Shown piece after piece: positions 56,401 to 64,000 of a stretch of 64,000 bases of DNA; within the stretch, counting starts at the first letter, position 1, and each line of letters starts with the position of its first letter. A program made the position numbers and the translations under genes. The notes under the pieces were generated by a model. That model was not told the origin of the DNA and ran no database searches. It saw nothing but the letters and a program-made list of their open reading frames with translations. Origin of the DNA: DATKKG01 sp035543015 (GTDB lineage: Archaea; Thermoproteota; Nitrososphaeria; Conexivisphaerales; DTJL01); the NCBI GenBank assembly GCA_035543015.1, contig DATKKG010000030.1:62001-126000 (forward strand), in the 5' to 3' direction.

Positions 56401-58050
56401 TTGGAAGCCGGCAGCCGAGATTCTTTCAGGGAGTTCGCGGAGGCCCTAGAGCTGGTTCGACGCACCCCGAGCAGGAACGAAAAGGTCGACATCCTCGGAA
56501 GGTACTTCGGTGCCCTGGGACCCGAGTCGCTCGCCGTCGCCGCCCGCTTCATGATTGGGAAGGAGGCCTCCGAAGGGGACATAGGGGTGGGCTGGAGGGT
56601 GGTCCTGGATGCGCTGGGGGACGTCGTGAAGTTCACGGAGGAGGACATCTCGAAGAGCTACCTCAGGCATGGCGACCTGGGCAGCGTCGCCGAGGAGCTG
56701 ATGGCCGGGGGGCAGAGGGCCTCCGTCCTGGCCCACGAACCCATGACCCTTGAAAGGGTGTCCCGGGCGTTCGACGACATGGCCTCTTCGAAGGGGAGCG
56801 GCAGCTCCGTGGGCAAGAGGCGGATCCTCGTGGGGCTCCTTATGGACGCCGAGCCCGTCGAGGCGAAGTATCTCATCAGGATCATAACCAACGAGACGAG
56901 GGTGGGGGCCACCGCAGGCATCGTCGAAGAGGCCCTGGCGAGGGCCTTCGGAGAGGACCCCGACAAGGTGAGGAACGCCCTCCTGGTGACGGGAGACGTC
57001 GGCGTTGTGGCGGGTCTGGCGGCCGGCGGCAGGCTGGGCGAGGCCAGACCGAGGCTCTTCAGGCCAGTGGCCTTCATGCTCGCGGAGCCGAAGGGGAGCG
57101 CCCGGGAGATCGCCGATCACTTCGGCAAGGAGGTGCGTGCCGAGATGAAGTACGACGGCATCAGGCTGCAGGCCCACGTTGGCCGCGAAGTCAGGCTCTT
57201 CTCCCGGAGGATGGAGGACGTCACGTCCACCATGCCGGAGATCCGCGAGTCGCTGGCAGGCCTGGGCCACGAGGTCATCCTCGACGGCGAGGCCCTGGGC
57301 TTCGACGGAGAGAAGCCCATCGCCTTCGTGCGAATGCAGACGAGGCTCCACCGAAAGAACATAACCCAAGAGGAGCGCACGAGGACCCCGGTCTTCTACT
57401 TCGTCTTCGATCTCCTGTACCTGGACGGCAGGTCGCTCCTGGACGAGAAGCTGGAGGCCAGGAGGGCGGAGCTGGAGAGGCTGAGGTTCGGCGGCCGCGT
57501 CAGGACGGCGCCGCAGGGAGTGGTCTCCACCGCGGAGGAGATCCAGTCGTCGTTCAGGAGGAGCCGGGATGATGGCTATGAGGGCCTGATCGTCAAGGAC
57601 CCGGCGTCCCCGTACACGCCCGGGAGACGCGGCGGCCTGTGGGTCAAGCTCAAGGAGGAGCTGGACACCCTGGACACGGTGGTCGTCGCGGCCGAGTGGG
57701 GGAACGGCAAGAGGGCCGGCCTCCTTTCGGACTACACCTTCGCCGTGTGGGACTCCGGGAGGCTCAAGGTCATTGGGAAGGCCTACTCCGGGCTCACCGA
57801 CGAGGAGATTGCGTTCATGACGGAGAAGATGAAGGAGCTGGCGATCCGGTGGGAGGGCCATAGGTGCATAGTAAGGCCCGCCGTGGTCCTCGAAGTCACC
57901 TTCGACTCGATCCAGGTGAGCGACCGGCACGATAGCGGGTTCGCCCTGCGGTTCCCCAGGATCAAGGAGATCAGGCTGGACAAGTCCCCCGACCAGGCCG
58001 ACGACCTGGACAGGGTGAGGAAGATATACGAAGGGCAGCGGGTGAAGTGA
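56401..58050 (+). CDS. lig: ATP-dependent DNA ligase
   Basis: 549 residues from a TTG. The helical DNA-binding domain covers 1-215. The adenylation domain has the nucleophile lysine in EMKYDGIRLQAH, EVILDGEALGF and FDLLYLDG. EGLIVKDPASPYTPGRRG and WVKLK give motifs IV and V. The OB domain runs to the end, with VVLEVTF and FALRFPRIKEIR. It seals Okazaki fragments. It is somewhat shorter than many archaeal Lig1 proteins (about 560-600). Confidence 0.96.
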   Translation: MEAGSRDSFREFAEALELVRRTPSRNEKVDILGRYFGALGPESLAVAARFMIGKEASEGDIGVGWRVVLDALGDVVKFTEEDISKSYLRHGDLGSVAEELMAGGQRASVLAHEPMTLERVSRAFDDMASSKGSGSSVGKRRILVGLLMDAEPVEAKYLIRIITNETRVGATAGIVEEALARAFGEDPDKVRNALLVTGDVGVVAGLAAGGRLGEARPRLFRPVAFMLAEPKGSAREIADHFGKEVRAEMKYDGIRLQAHVGREVRLFSRRMEDVTSTMPEIRESLAGLGHEVILDGEALGFDGEKPIAFVRMQTRLHRKNITQEERTRTPVFYFVFDLLYLDGRSLLDEKLEARRAELERLRFGGRVRTAPQGVVSTAEEIQSSFRRSRDDGYEGLIVKDPASPYTPGRRGGLWVKLKEELDTLDTVVVAAEWGNGKRAGLLSDYTFAVWDSGRLKVIGKAYSGLTDEEIAFMTEKMKELAIRWEGHRCIVRPAVVLEVTFDSIQVSDRHDSGFALRFPRIKEIRLDKSPDQADDLDRVRKIYEGQRVK

Positions 58051-58056
58051 TCCTGC

Positions 58057-59568
58057 TCAGCGTCTGGCCATGTAGTAATCCCTCAGTTTCGTGGCGAGCT
58101 CCTCGTAGGAGAACACCTGCTCCCGTACGCGCTCCTCGAGGAAGGCCCTCTTCTCGTCAACGTCCTTGGCCTGCCTGGCCTGCCCTATGTTGCTGGCCTC
58201 GCCCCTGCGCCAGAACTTGACCGCGAAGTCGCGTCCTCCTTCGTAGATGTCACCCGTCCTCCTGAAGATGGTCCTCCAGCCGTCCTGATACTCGGAGACC
58301 CTGAGCACGGTCCTGGCGCTGACGCCGGGGGTGCGAGACACGAACACGACGGCGTCGATCAGGCTGAGCAGGCTGAGGGGGATGTTGAGGGGCGGCTGTG
58401 TGAGCCTGGCCCAGAGGGCGTCTTCGTCCGTGGCGTGGAAGGTCGCCATGCAGCCGTGGCCGGTGGACGCGGACTGGAAGAGCACGCTGGTCTCTTCGCC
58501 CCTGGCCTCGCCCAGGATCACGTAGTCGGGCCTCTCCCTGAGGCTGAGCCTGACGAGCTCGAAGAGGCCGACTCGGCCGAAACCGCTCAGGGCCCCCGTC
58601 CTCGTATGGAGGGCCTTCCACCCGGGGTTCTGGAGGTTGATCTCCCTGACGTCCTCGATGGTGACCACCTTCCAGTTCGGGTTCATCAGGGAAGCGAGGG
58701 AGTTGAGGATGGTGGTCTTGCCGGAGGCGCTGGCGCCCACGATGAACACGAAACCCTTCAGCTCGAGAAGGCTCCACAGGAAGGCGGCGACGTCTGAGCT
58801 CAGGGTCCCCATGTGTATCAGCTCCGTGATGGAGAAGGGCTTGGACCTGAACTTCCTGACAGTGAAGCTGCTGCCGAAGCTGGAGACCTCGTCGCGCCAC
58901 GTGCAGCTCAGTCGGTAGCCCTCCGGGAGGGTGGCGTCGACCATGGGGGTGGCGGCCGAGACGAAAGCGCCGCTCCGGTTCGCGAGGCGAAGGGCCGCCG
59001 AGTCGAGCGATTCATGGGTGCCGAAGCGCAGGCTTCCCTCCAGCCAGTCGAATTCGTTGCGCAGGGAGTGCCAGACGCGTACGTTCCTCCCCACGCCGTC
59101 GCATGAGATGTCTTCGATGTAGGGGTCCCTCAGGTAGGGGTCGAGGAGGCCGTAGCCCATCAGGTCGCGGCTCAGGTAGTAGCCCGCCGTACGTATCTGC
59201 GCCTCGGTGGCGTCGAGAAGGGGGCCCGCCGCCTTGACTCCGAGGAGGAGGAACCCCAGGGGATCCTCGGCCAGTATCTCGTTTCCCGGCATGGAAGAAT
59301 ACGTCTTTGCGACGGCTTCCTCGATGCGGTGCTTGAGGTCCAGGTCCACGGGCGGCTCCTTGACGACGTAGTATCCCTTTCCTCCCAGGCTGGCGATGGT
59401 GACCTCGAGGGCGATGTCGGCGGGGAGGGAACGGCCTCCGGGGATGGAATAGGCGAAACGGTATTCGGCTTCGGCCTTCGCGCCCTTGGGCAGGTCCGCA
59501 GGCAGGCTCACCACCTCGTAGTCGACGAGCCCCTTCCGGCCTCCCCTTGGGAGCCTGGGCAGCATCAA
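58057..59568 (-). CDS. Type IV pilus assembly ATPase (GspE/PilB superfamily)
   Basis: 503 residues. An N-terminal domain of about 200 residues is followed by the secretion ATPase core: Walker A GASASGKTTILN, the Asp box VTIEDVREINL, Walker B DYVILGEARGEE and the His box STGHGCMATFHATD. It powers pilin polymerisation at the inner face of the membrane. It is the last gene of the pilus operon, overlapping the preceding gene by 4 nt. The archaellum FlaI family is related, but no flagellin or FlaH-like genes are seen, so an adhesion pilus is favoured. Confidence 0.92.
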   Translation of the reverse strand: MMLPRLPRGGRKGLVDYEVVSLPADLPKGAKAEAEYRFAYSIPGGRSLPADIALEVTIASLGGKGYYVVKEPPVDLDLKHRIEEAVAKTYSSMPGNEILAEDPLGFLLLGVKAAGPLLDATEAQIRTAGYYLSRDLMGYGLLDPYLRDPYIEDISCDGVGRNVRVWHSLRNEFDWLEGSLRFGTHESLDSAALRLANRSGAFVSAATPMVDATLPEGYRLSCTWRDEVSSFGSSFTVRKFRSKPFSITELIHMGTLSSDVAAFLWSLLELKGFVFIVGASASGKTTILNSLASLMNPNWKVVTIEDVREINLQNPGWKALHTRTGALSGFGRVGLFELVRLSLRERPDYVILGEARGEETSVLFQSASTGHGCMATFHATDEDALWARLTQPPLNIPLSLLSLIDAVVFVSRTPGVSARTVLRVSEYQDGWRTIFRRTGDIYEGGRDFAVKFWRRGEASNIGQARQAKDVDEKRAFLEERVREQVFSYEELATKLRDYYMARR

Positions 59569-61244
59569 GGCCCGAACACCTTGACGTAGGAGCTTCCGTC
59601 CGGGGCCACGACGAGGGCGACCACCGTGGAGTTGGAGACGAGGACCACCGGGTTGGAGCTCTTCGGTTGCGGCTCGTAGGAATCGAAGGCTATGGTCTTG
59701 TAGAGCGTAAGGTTACAGTCGTAGAAGTAGGCGCCGGCGTAGGTCGGGTAGACCAGGCCAGTGCCGGGCACGAGGTAGAAGTCGGTGATGGTCGTGTAGT
59801 CGGAAGCGACCAGGGGGACCGCGCCTCCCAGCTTGAGGGCCGACGGCAGCGAGGAGATGGAGGCGGAGGCGGAGAGGTTCCCGGCGATCGAGAGGACCTG
59901 AACCGTGCCATGAAGGTCGTCCTGAAGCACCAAACGGTCCGAGTCGAGGAAACCGAGGTGGAAGGACTTGTACGGAGACATGTTGGAGGTGTAGGTGCCG
60001 TTGAAGAGCAGCTTCCTCGCCTGGAGCTTGCCCGTGTCCAGGCTGTAGACGTCGAGCAGAACGTAGGCGTTGGTCGGGCTCCGCATGGCGACCCTCACCG
60101 CCAGGGTGTTGCCATAGACGCAGGATGAGTTCGCCCATCCCGCGGGGTCCTCCGCCAGGTACGGGAAGGCCGGATAGTTCGAGCTTACGTTGTAGAGGGC
60201 GGCCGATGACAGGCCGGTCGAGTTCCACTTCAGTAGGCGGATGAACATGCTGGAGTAGGGGTAGGCGTTCGTGGTGGGGAAGGTCCCCGTGGTCTCGTAT
60301 GAATAGGAGTCTCCGAAGCCGAACTCCGCCACGAACGTGCCGTTGGATTCCTCGACGGTGGACCCCTGGAAGCGTTCGTTGTTCCTTGCGGGGAAGGCTC
60401 CGGGGTCGTAGGTCGTCAGGAGCGTGCCGTTGGAAGTTATGGGCCTGTAGCCGTACCAGAAGTAGTCGTACGTGGAGTTGGGCTGGGCGTAGCGTATGTC
60501 CGTGGCCAGGAACCCCGCCTGGCCGGACTTGAACAGGATGGGACCGCTGCTGTTGAGGAGGACCTTCTGCGCCTGCGGCGCCTGAAGGCGGAAGGGCGTG
60601 ATGCTGGCGAAGTACGTCCCGTAGTAATACTCGGTGCAGAAGAGGGTGTAGTTGGGGTCGGCGGTGGGGAGCAGCATCGTGGTGAGAGACGTGGGGCTGC
60701 TCTGGTAGTCCGCAGGATAGGCCACGGTCCAATCCGAGCTCCCCGACGGCTCCGCCTTGCTCGTCACTCCGAGGGAGCTGGAGTACAGAGGGTAGAGGAC
60801 GAAGTAGGAGCGCGGAACCATGGGGGAATAGAGGAGGCTGACGTTCGACGGAAGGGTCTCCACGGGCTGGACGGAGGAGGGGTCGGCGGAGAAGACGTTG
60901 CCGAGGGAGGTCACGACGTAGTCGGTGGAGGACCCGACGGCGGAGCCCGTCCAGGTGGAACCGGGCTGAAGGACCTGGCCGAGTGACACGTCGGAGGAGT
61001 TGGTGTGGATGAAGGCGAGGGTGACTGTGACGGTTCCGACGTTCCGGATCGCGAGCGACGGGCCGTCCTGCGACACGGAGAGCTTCTCCAGCTCCCTCTG
61101 CTGCTCCTGCTGAATGGAGTTCATGTTCCCCTGGACGCTTCGAAGCACCCCCTGCTCCATCCCGAGGCCTACGAGGAGGGTGGAGATCATCAGGGCCAGC
61201 ATGATCGCCATGGCGTAGATCTGGCCCACGGCGCGGCGAGTCAA
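59565..61244 (-). CDS. Large pilin-like protein with beta-rich extracellular domain
   Basis: 559 residues from a TTG that overlaps the preceding stop (TTGA). It begins TRRAVGQIYAMAIMLALMIS, a short basic leader followed by a hydrophobic stretch as in archaeal type III signal peptides. A coiled segment (QEQQRELEKL) comes next. The remaining 480 or so residues are beta-rich, with more than a dozen N-glycosylation sequons and aromatic repeats (LVYPTYAGAYF, FHLGFLDSDRL), in a pattern that suggests a beta propeller. It is far larger than a pilin. It could be a tip adhesin assembled with the pilus. I do not recognise a named family. Confidence 0.7.
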   Translation of the reverse strand: MTRRAVGQIYAMAIMLALMISTLLVGLGMEQGVLRSVQGNMNSIQQEQQRELEKLSVSQDGPSLAIRNVGTVTVTLAFIHTNSSDVSLGQVLQPGSTWTGSAVGSSTDYVVTSLGNVFSADPSSVQPVETLPSNVSLLYSPMVPRSYFVLYPLYSSSLGVTSKAEPSGSSDWTVAYPADYQSSPTSLTTMLLPTADPNYTLFCTEYYYGTYFASITPFRLQAPQAQKVLLNSSGPILFKSGQAGFLATDIRYAQPNSTYDYFWYGYRPITSNGTLLTTYDPGAFPARNNERFQGSTVEESNGTFVAEFGFGDSYSYETTGTFPTTNAYPYSSMFIRLLKWNSTGLSSAALYNVSSNYPAFPYLAEDPAGWANSSCVYGNTLAVRVAMRSPTNAYVLLDVYSLDTGKLQARKLLFNGTYTSNMSPYKSFHLGFLDSDRLVLQDDLHGTVQVLSIAGNLSASASISSLPSALKLGGAVPLVASDYTTITDFYLVPGTGLVYPTYAGAYFYDCNLTLYKTIAFDSYEPQPKSSNPVVLVSNSTVVALVVAPDGSSYVKVFGP

Positions 61245-61666
61245 GGTCCGAGAACCACCTGGACCTTCAGCATGCCGTCGAAGTAGACGACCGACGAGTT
61301 GGACGCGTTTACCGAGAGGACGTACATGCGACCCGGCTGGAGCAGCGACGAAGCCGAGCCCGAGACCGACTCCGTGAGTCGCCACTGGCCGGGCAGCACC
61401 AGGGAGCCGTCGGCGTAGACCTGTGTCACGTTGCAGGGGGATCCGGAGTTCAGAAGCCACACCCTGGACGGGGAGCCGACCGAAGAGCCCACCACGTAGA
61501 CCCTGAGCGAGGTCAGCTGGGAGGCCTCCCCTGTCAGGAAGGCGTTCTGGTTCGAGTATCCGTTCAGCCATCCATAATACGTCACCGCCAGGCCGCCCGA
61601 GAGGCCGATGGTGACGCCCAGGAGGGCGAGGGCCGCGACGATCTCGGACACACCCTTCCTAGCCAT
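61241..61666 (-). CDS. Archaeal type IV pilin-like protein
   Basis: 141 residues from the ATG at 61666, inside the end of the upstream gene; an alternative ATG lies 9 nt earlier. The start MARKGVSEIVAALALLGVTIG is a class III signal peptide: a basic leader with cleavage expected near KG/VSEIV, then a hydrophobic helix used for assembly. The rest is a small beta domain with a cysteine (NSGSPCNVTQ) and sequons. The gene is linked by overlaps to those on both sides. Confidence 0.82.
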   Translation of the reverse strand: MARKGVSEIVAALALLGVTIGLSGGLAVTYYGWLNGYSNQNAFLTGEASQLTSLRVYVVGSSVGSPSRVWLLNSGSPCNVTQVYADGSLVLPGQWRLTESVSGSASSLLQPGRMYVLSVNASNSSVVYFDGMLKVQVVLGP

Positions 61667-62306
61667 AGACCACACCTTCCGCCGTCCCCCCTGAATAGAG
61701 GAGGGTCACGGCGAGCGTCGAACCCGGCTCCAGGGGAAGGAGGAGGCTGAACGAGCTGGACGGCTTCGTGAGGTCGTCGGGGCTGGCGAACGGCATCGGG
61801 TCCACCCCTGACTCCCTGGACGCGCTGAATGAAGGGGCGGAGAGCGAGTAGTTGCCCGATGCCACGACGATTAGCGAATGGCGGCCACGGGCGGCCCAGT
61901 ACGATGTGGACAGGTAGCCGTCCACGACGGCGGAGCTCACGTTCGTGACCGTGAGGGTCCCCTGGGCGGGGAGGACGACGGAGAAGAACTCTATGCCGCC
62001 GGCGGCGGGGACGTAGTTCCCGTCGGTCCCCAGGGAAAGGTAGCCCTTCCAGGTCCCATTCAGCAGGAGGCCGCTGACCACGACGTCCCTGTCGAACTGG
62101 AACTGGGCGGTGACCTGTTCGAAGCCCTTCCCTGAATCCACGGAACGGTAGCTGAACTGGAAGGCCGCTGGCGCAGCCAGACGAAACGAGGAGGAGTAGC
62201 CCTCATAGAGGGCCATCGAAAGGCCGAGGGCGGCCGAGATGAGGACGAGCACGGCGAAGTAGGTGGAGAGCGCCCTGCGTCCGCGAGAAAAAGGAGGAGG
62301 GGGCAT
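61659..62306 (-). CDS. Pilin-like surface protein
   Basis: 215 residues. The leader MPPPPFSRGRRA precedes LSTYFAVLVLISAALGLSMALYEGY, again a class III-like signal with an N-terminal helix, although the cleavage-site residues are atypical. The rest is beta-rich with sequons (NGTWKG, NVSSAV) and has no cysteine. It may be a minor pilin. It starts 23 nt after the major pilin-like gene. Confidence 0.7.
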   Translation of the reverse strand: MPPPPFSRGRRALSTYFAVLVLISAALGLSMALYEGYSSSFRLAAPAAFQFSYRSVDSGKGFEQVTAQFQFDRDVVVSGLLLNGTWKGYLSLGTDGNYVPAAGGIEFFSVVLPAQGTLTVTNVSSAVVDGYLSTSYWAARGRHSLIVVASGNYSLSAPSFSASRESGVDPMPFASPDDLTKPSSSFSLLLPLEPGSTLAVTLLYSGGTAEGVVYG

Positions 62307-62328
62307 GTTCTTTCCTATGCCTCCCTTC

Positions 62329-62772
62329 CTACATGGTGATGGAGATCGTCTTCGAGATTACGTCGCCCACCAAGGTTACGTAGATGACGTCGCCCGTGTT
62401 GAGGCTGAACGTCGTGCCGTTGTTAATCACGTAGCCGACGCTGGCCACCTGCCCGGGCTTGATCAGGGGCCCGGGACCGTAGAACAGGATGTAGGTGAAG
62501 GTGGTGTTGTCCAGCGTCAGGGTGAAGGTGCGATCGGAGACCTTCACGATCGACTTGCTCATGTTCACGTTGACGTTGCCGTCGTTGCGGATGTTGAGGG
62601 TGAAAGTCTTGAGGTCAGGAGAGATCGTGTAGTCGACCAGGGAGAGGGAAGGATTCCTGGTGCTGGCGTTCACGTAGTCCCTCACCTGGTTGAAGAACAG
62701 TCCCCCGATCACGACTGTGGCGACGATAAGGATGGCGGTGGCGATGAAAGGGCTGATTGCCCTCCTCTTCAA
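62329..62772 (-). CDS. Archaeal type IV pilin (candidate major subunit)
   Basis: 147 residues from a TTG. MKRRAISPFIATAILIVATVVIGG fits the archaeal pilin signal: a short basic leader, then ISPFIATAILI as the start of the mature helix. The remaining 120 residues form a beta domain (LSLVDYTISPDLKTFTLNIRNDGNVNV) with sequons, like other pilin heads. Its own TATA-like CGTTAAATGG lies about 38 nt upstream, which would allow it to be expressed more than its neighbours, as expected for a major subunit. Confidence 0.85.
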   Translation of the reverse strand: MKRRAISPFIATAILIVATVVIGGLFFNQVRDYVNASTRNPSLSLVDYTISPDLKTFTLNIRNDGNVNVNMSKSIVKVSDRTFTLTLDNTTFTYILFYGPGPLIKPGQVASVGYVINNGTTFSLNTGDVIYVTLVGDVISKTISITM

Positions 62773-62821
62773 GGCTCAATATCACCGAGCAGTAGCGATT
62801 CGATCCATTTAACGACAGGCG

Positions 62822-64000
62822 TCAGGCCAGGCCGTAGACCACAAGAGAGACCAGGGTGGCCGCCATCGTAGCCAGCGCCACCGGTGTGGCCTTAATAGTC
62901 AGCCCGGCGAGTTTGCTTGAAATCACCGCGGCGAGGGCGGAGACCTCGACGAACGCGAGAAGCACGCTCTGAAGAGGAAGCGCCTGCAATGCCAGGGCCA
63001 TGGCGGGCTGCTGCGCGTCGCTGACGAAGCCTGCCTGCAGATTCGTTATCACGCTCACGCCACCGAGGGTCACGAAGGGGAGCGAGGCGGACAGGGCCGC
63101 CGTCCATAGGGCCTCCCTGCGCACCGCAGCCCACGAGTCGACGTACTTCGTCAGGAAGGAGCGGAACCTCTCGACGATCTCGAGTCCGCCTCCCAGGACC
63201 ATGGCATGGCCCATGATCACGAACGAGGCTCGGGCCACCCAGGACCTCGAGTCGACCCTGGCCCCGGCTTCCGGCGGCGGGAGCCCGAGCCCGATCTGGC
63301 CTGTGAAGTCCCTCATGAGCCTGGTGAAGGAGGGGGAAAGGCCTCCCCTGGAAGCTTCGTCCAGGGCTTCGTGAACGCTCTTCCCGACGCGCAGGGACTC
63401 GACGAGGGAGGTCATCATCTTGAGGCACTCCCTTTCGTCACGCCTGGCCGCGTTGGCTCCGACCTGGTATTCGACCGAGAGCGGCACGAGCAGGGCGACG
63501 GCGCCCGCCGTCAGGGAAAGGGGCACGGATGACAGAGGCTCGGACAGGAGGACCACCGCGGCCGCGGCGGCCAGCCCCAGGGGGAGGCCCCAGTTAACGG
63601 TCACCAGGTCCTTGACGGGAGGGAGGTAGAGGTCCACCAGGGTCAGGGCCACCAGGGAGGCAACAGGAAGGGACACGGCGAGGGCGTACAGGGTGTACGA
63701 ACCGTTGAGGCCTATGACGGAAATGGTCAGGGCGACCGAGGGGGCCAGAGCCAGCGTCAGGAGGAGCACTTCGGCGATCCCCCTCGTGGCTCTCACGCGG
63801 CCCAGGCGCGTCTCCTCGAACCGGGATAGCGAGCGGTCCGTCTGCTCCATGAGGTAGGCGTTGGCGTCGCCCCCCGTGGCCGCGACCGTCACGTAGCCGT
63901 CTATGATCTCGCTGAGGGCAGCGTCCTTCTGGCGCGACGCGAACCGACCGAGGGTCTTTGCGGGGGCAGGGCTTGAGAAGAGCCTTTCCCGGAGGAAGGT
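62822..64000 (-). CDS. Pilus platform membrane protein (TadC/GspF-like), 5' end beyond window
   Basis: The frame is open to the right edge, so the N-terminus is missing. About 393 residues are visible. A cytoplasmic part with ALSEIIDGYVTVAATGGDANAYL precedes about three helices, then a second T2SSF-type domain (ECLKMMTSLVESLRVGKSVHEALDEA), which is typical of secretion platform proteins, and further helices to the end. Two copies of the T2SSF motif are usual. It works with the ATPase at 58057-59568 to assemble pilins. It lies 49 nt upstream of the pilin operon. Confidence 0.88.
   Translation of the reverse strand, partial: TFLRERLFSSPAPAKTLGRFASRQKDAALSEIIDGYVTVAATGGDANAYLMEQTDRSLSRFEETRLGRVRATRGIAEVLLLTLALAPSVALTISVIGLNGSYTLYALAVSLPVASLVALTLVDLYLPPVKDLVTVNWGLPLGLAAAAAVVLLSEPLSSVPLSLTAGAVALLVPLSVEYQVGANAARRDERECLKMMTSLVESLRVGKSVHEALDEASRGGLSPSFTRLMRDFTGQIGLGLPPPEAGARVDSRSWVARASFVIMGHAMVLGGGLEIVERFRSFLTKYVDSWAAVRREALWTAALSASLPFVTLGGVSVITNLQAGFVSDAQQPAMALALQALPLQSVLLAFVEVSALAAVISSKLAGLTIKATPVALATMAATLVSLVVYGLA

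Noticed and set aside
1..64000. CRISPR arrays, rRNA genes, transposases
   Set aside because: No regularly spaced repeats, rRNA stretches or transposase motifs were seen on either strand.

Overview
The window looks like part of the chromosome of a high-GC archaeon. It carries archaeal ABCE1, a two-AAA Cdc48/VAT, class I lysyl-tRNA synthetase, an Nre-type repair protein, CTP-dependent riboflavin kinase, Tfx, 7-deazaguanine genes, endonuclease dU (DUF99), ATP-dependent DNA ligase and archaeal type IV pilins. Many genes start at TTG or GTG with a TATA-like box 25-30 nt upstream, so leaderless transcripts appear common. A NitrOD5-like domain joined to a MEDS sensor, and the general gene set, point to the Thermoproteota/Nitrososphaeria (Thaumarchaeota) side. 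This is inference: no rRNA is present. Peptide uptake, glutamate dehydrogenase and a molybdenum hydroxylase suggest a heterotroph, and no ammonia-oxidation genes are seen here.

Layout. 1-6.9 kb: signalling genes (a truncated PAS protein, a NitrOD5-MEDS protein, a 1209-aa PAS/GAF histidine kinase) and a sugar epimerase. 7-10.7 kb: an ECF-like membrane protein, a secreted CAP-domain protein and small membrane proteins. 10.8-18.8 kb: a membrane-anchored peptide-binding protein and a DppBCDF-type importer, separated by an Mrr-like nuclease and a small unknown gene. 18.8-25.7 kb: a primase/LigD-Pol-like protein, a HAD phosphatase, an SDR, then QueD-QueC-MptA, endonuclease dU and a Trm5-like tRNA methyltransferase. 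25.8-36.3 kb: ABCE1, then a molybdenum region (Tfx, molbindin, ModABC, a three-subunit molybdo-hydroxylase with MoaD) with nreA embedded. 36.4-37.8 kb: a tRNA-Arg-like sequence and a low-GC surface beta-propeller gene bounded by direct repeats of the tRNA 3' end. 37.8-47.6 kb: Nudix, cNMP-binding protein, GDH, SpoIIM-like protein, a family 2 glycosyltransferase, GMP synthase, phosphoribosyltransferases and the riboflavin pair RibU-like/RbkR. 47.6-52.7 kb: LysRS, Cdc48, Hsp20, an ArsR-type regulator and a DUF59 protein. 52.7-58.1 kb: TIM-barrel protein, LarA-like protein, inactive site-2 protease, RimI and DNA ligase. 58-64 kb: a type IV pilus operon with ATPase, four pilin-like proteins and a membrane platform, cut by the right edge.

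Recurring theme: perfect or near-perfect inverted repeats overlap or abut TATA boxes at several promoters (peptide-binding protein, modA, tfx, Nudix divergent pair, guaA/PRTase, RbkR/RibU, hsp20/ArsR). The observations I rate most worth following are the tRNA-bounded cassette, the primase-like protein whose motif II histidine is glutamine, the site-2 protease homologue without HExxH, the Phr-like heat-shock locus, the molybdenum module and the pilus operon with an outsized pilin-like subunit.
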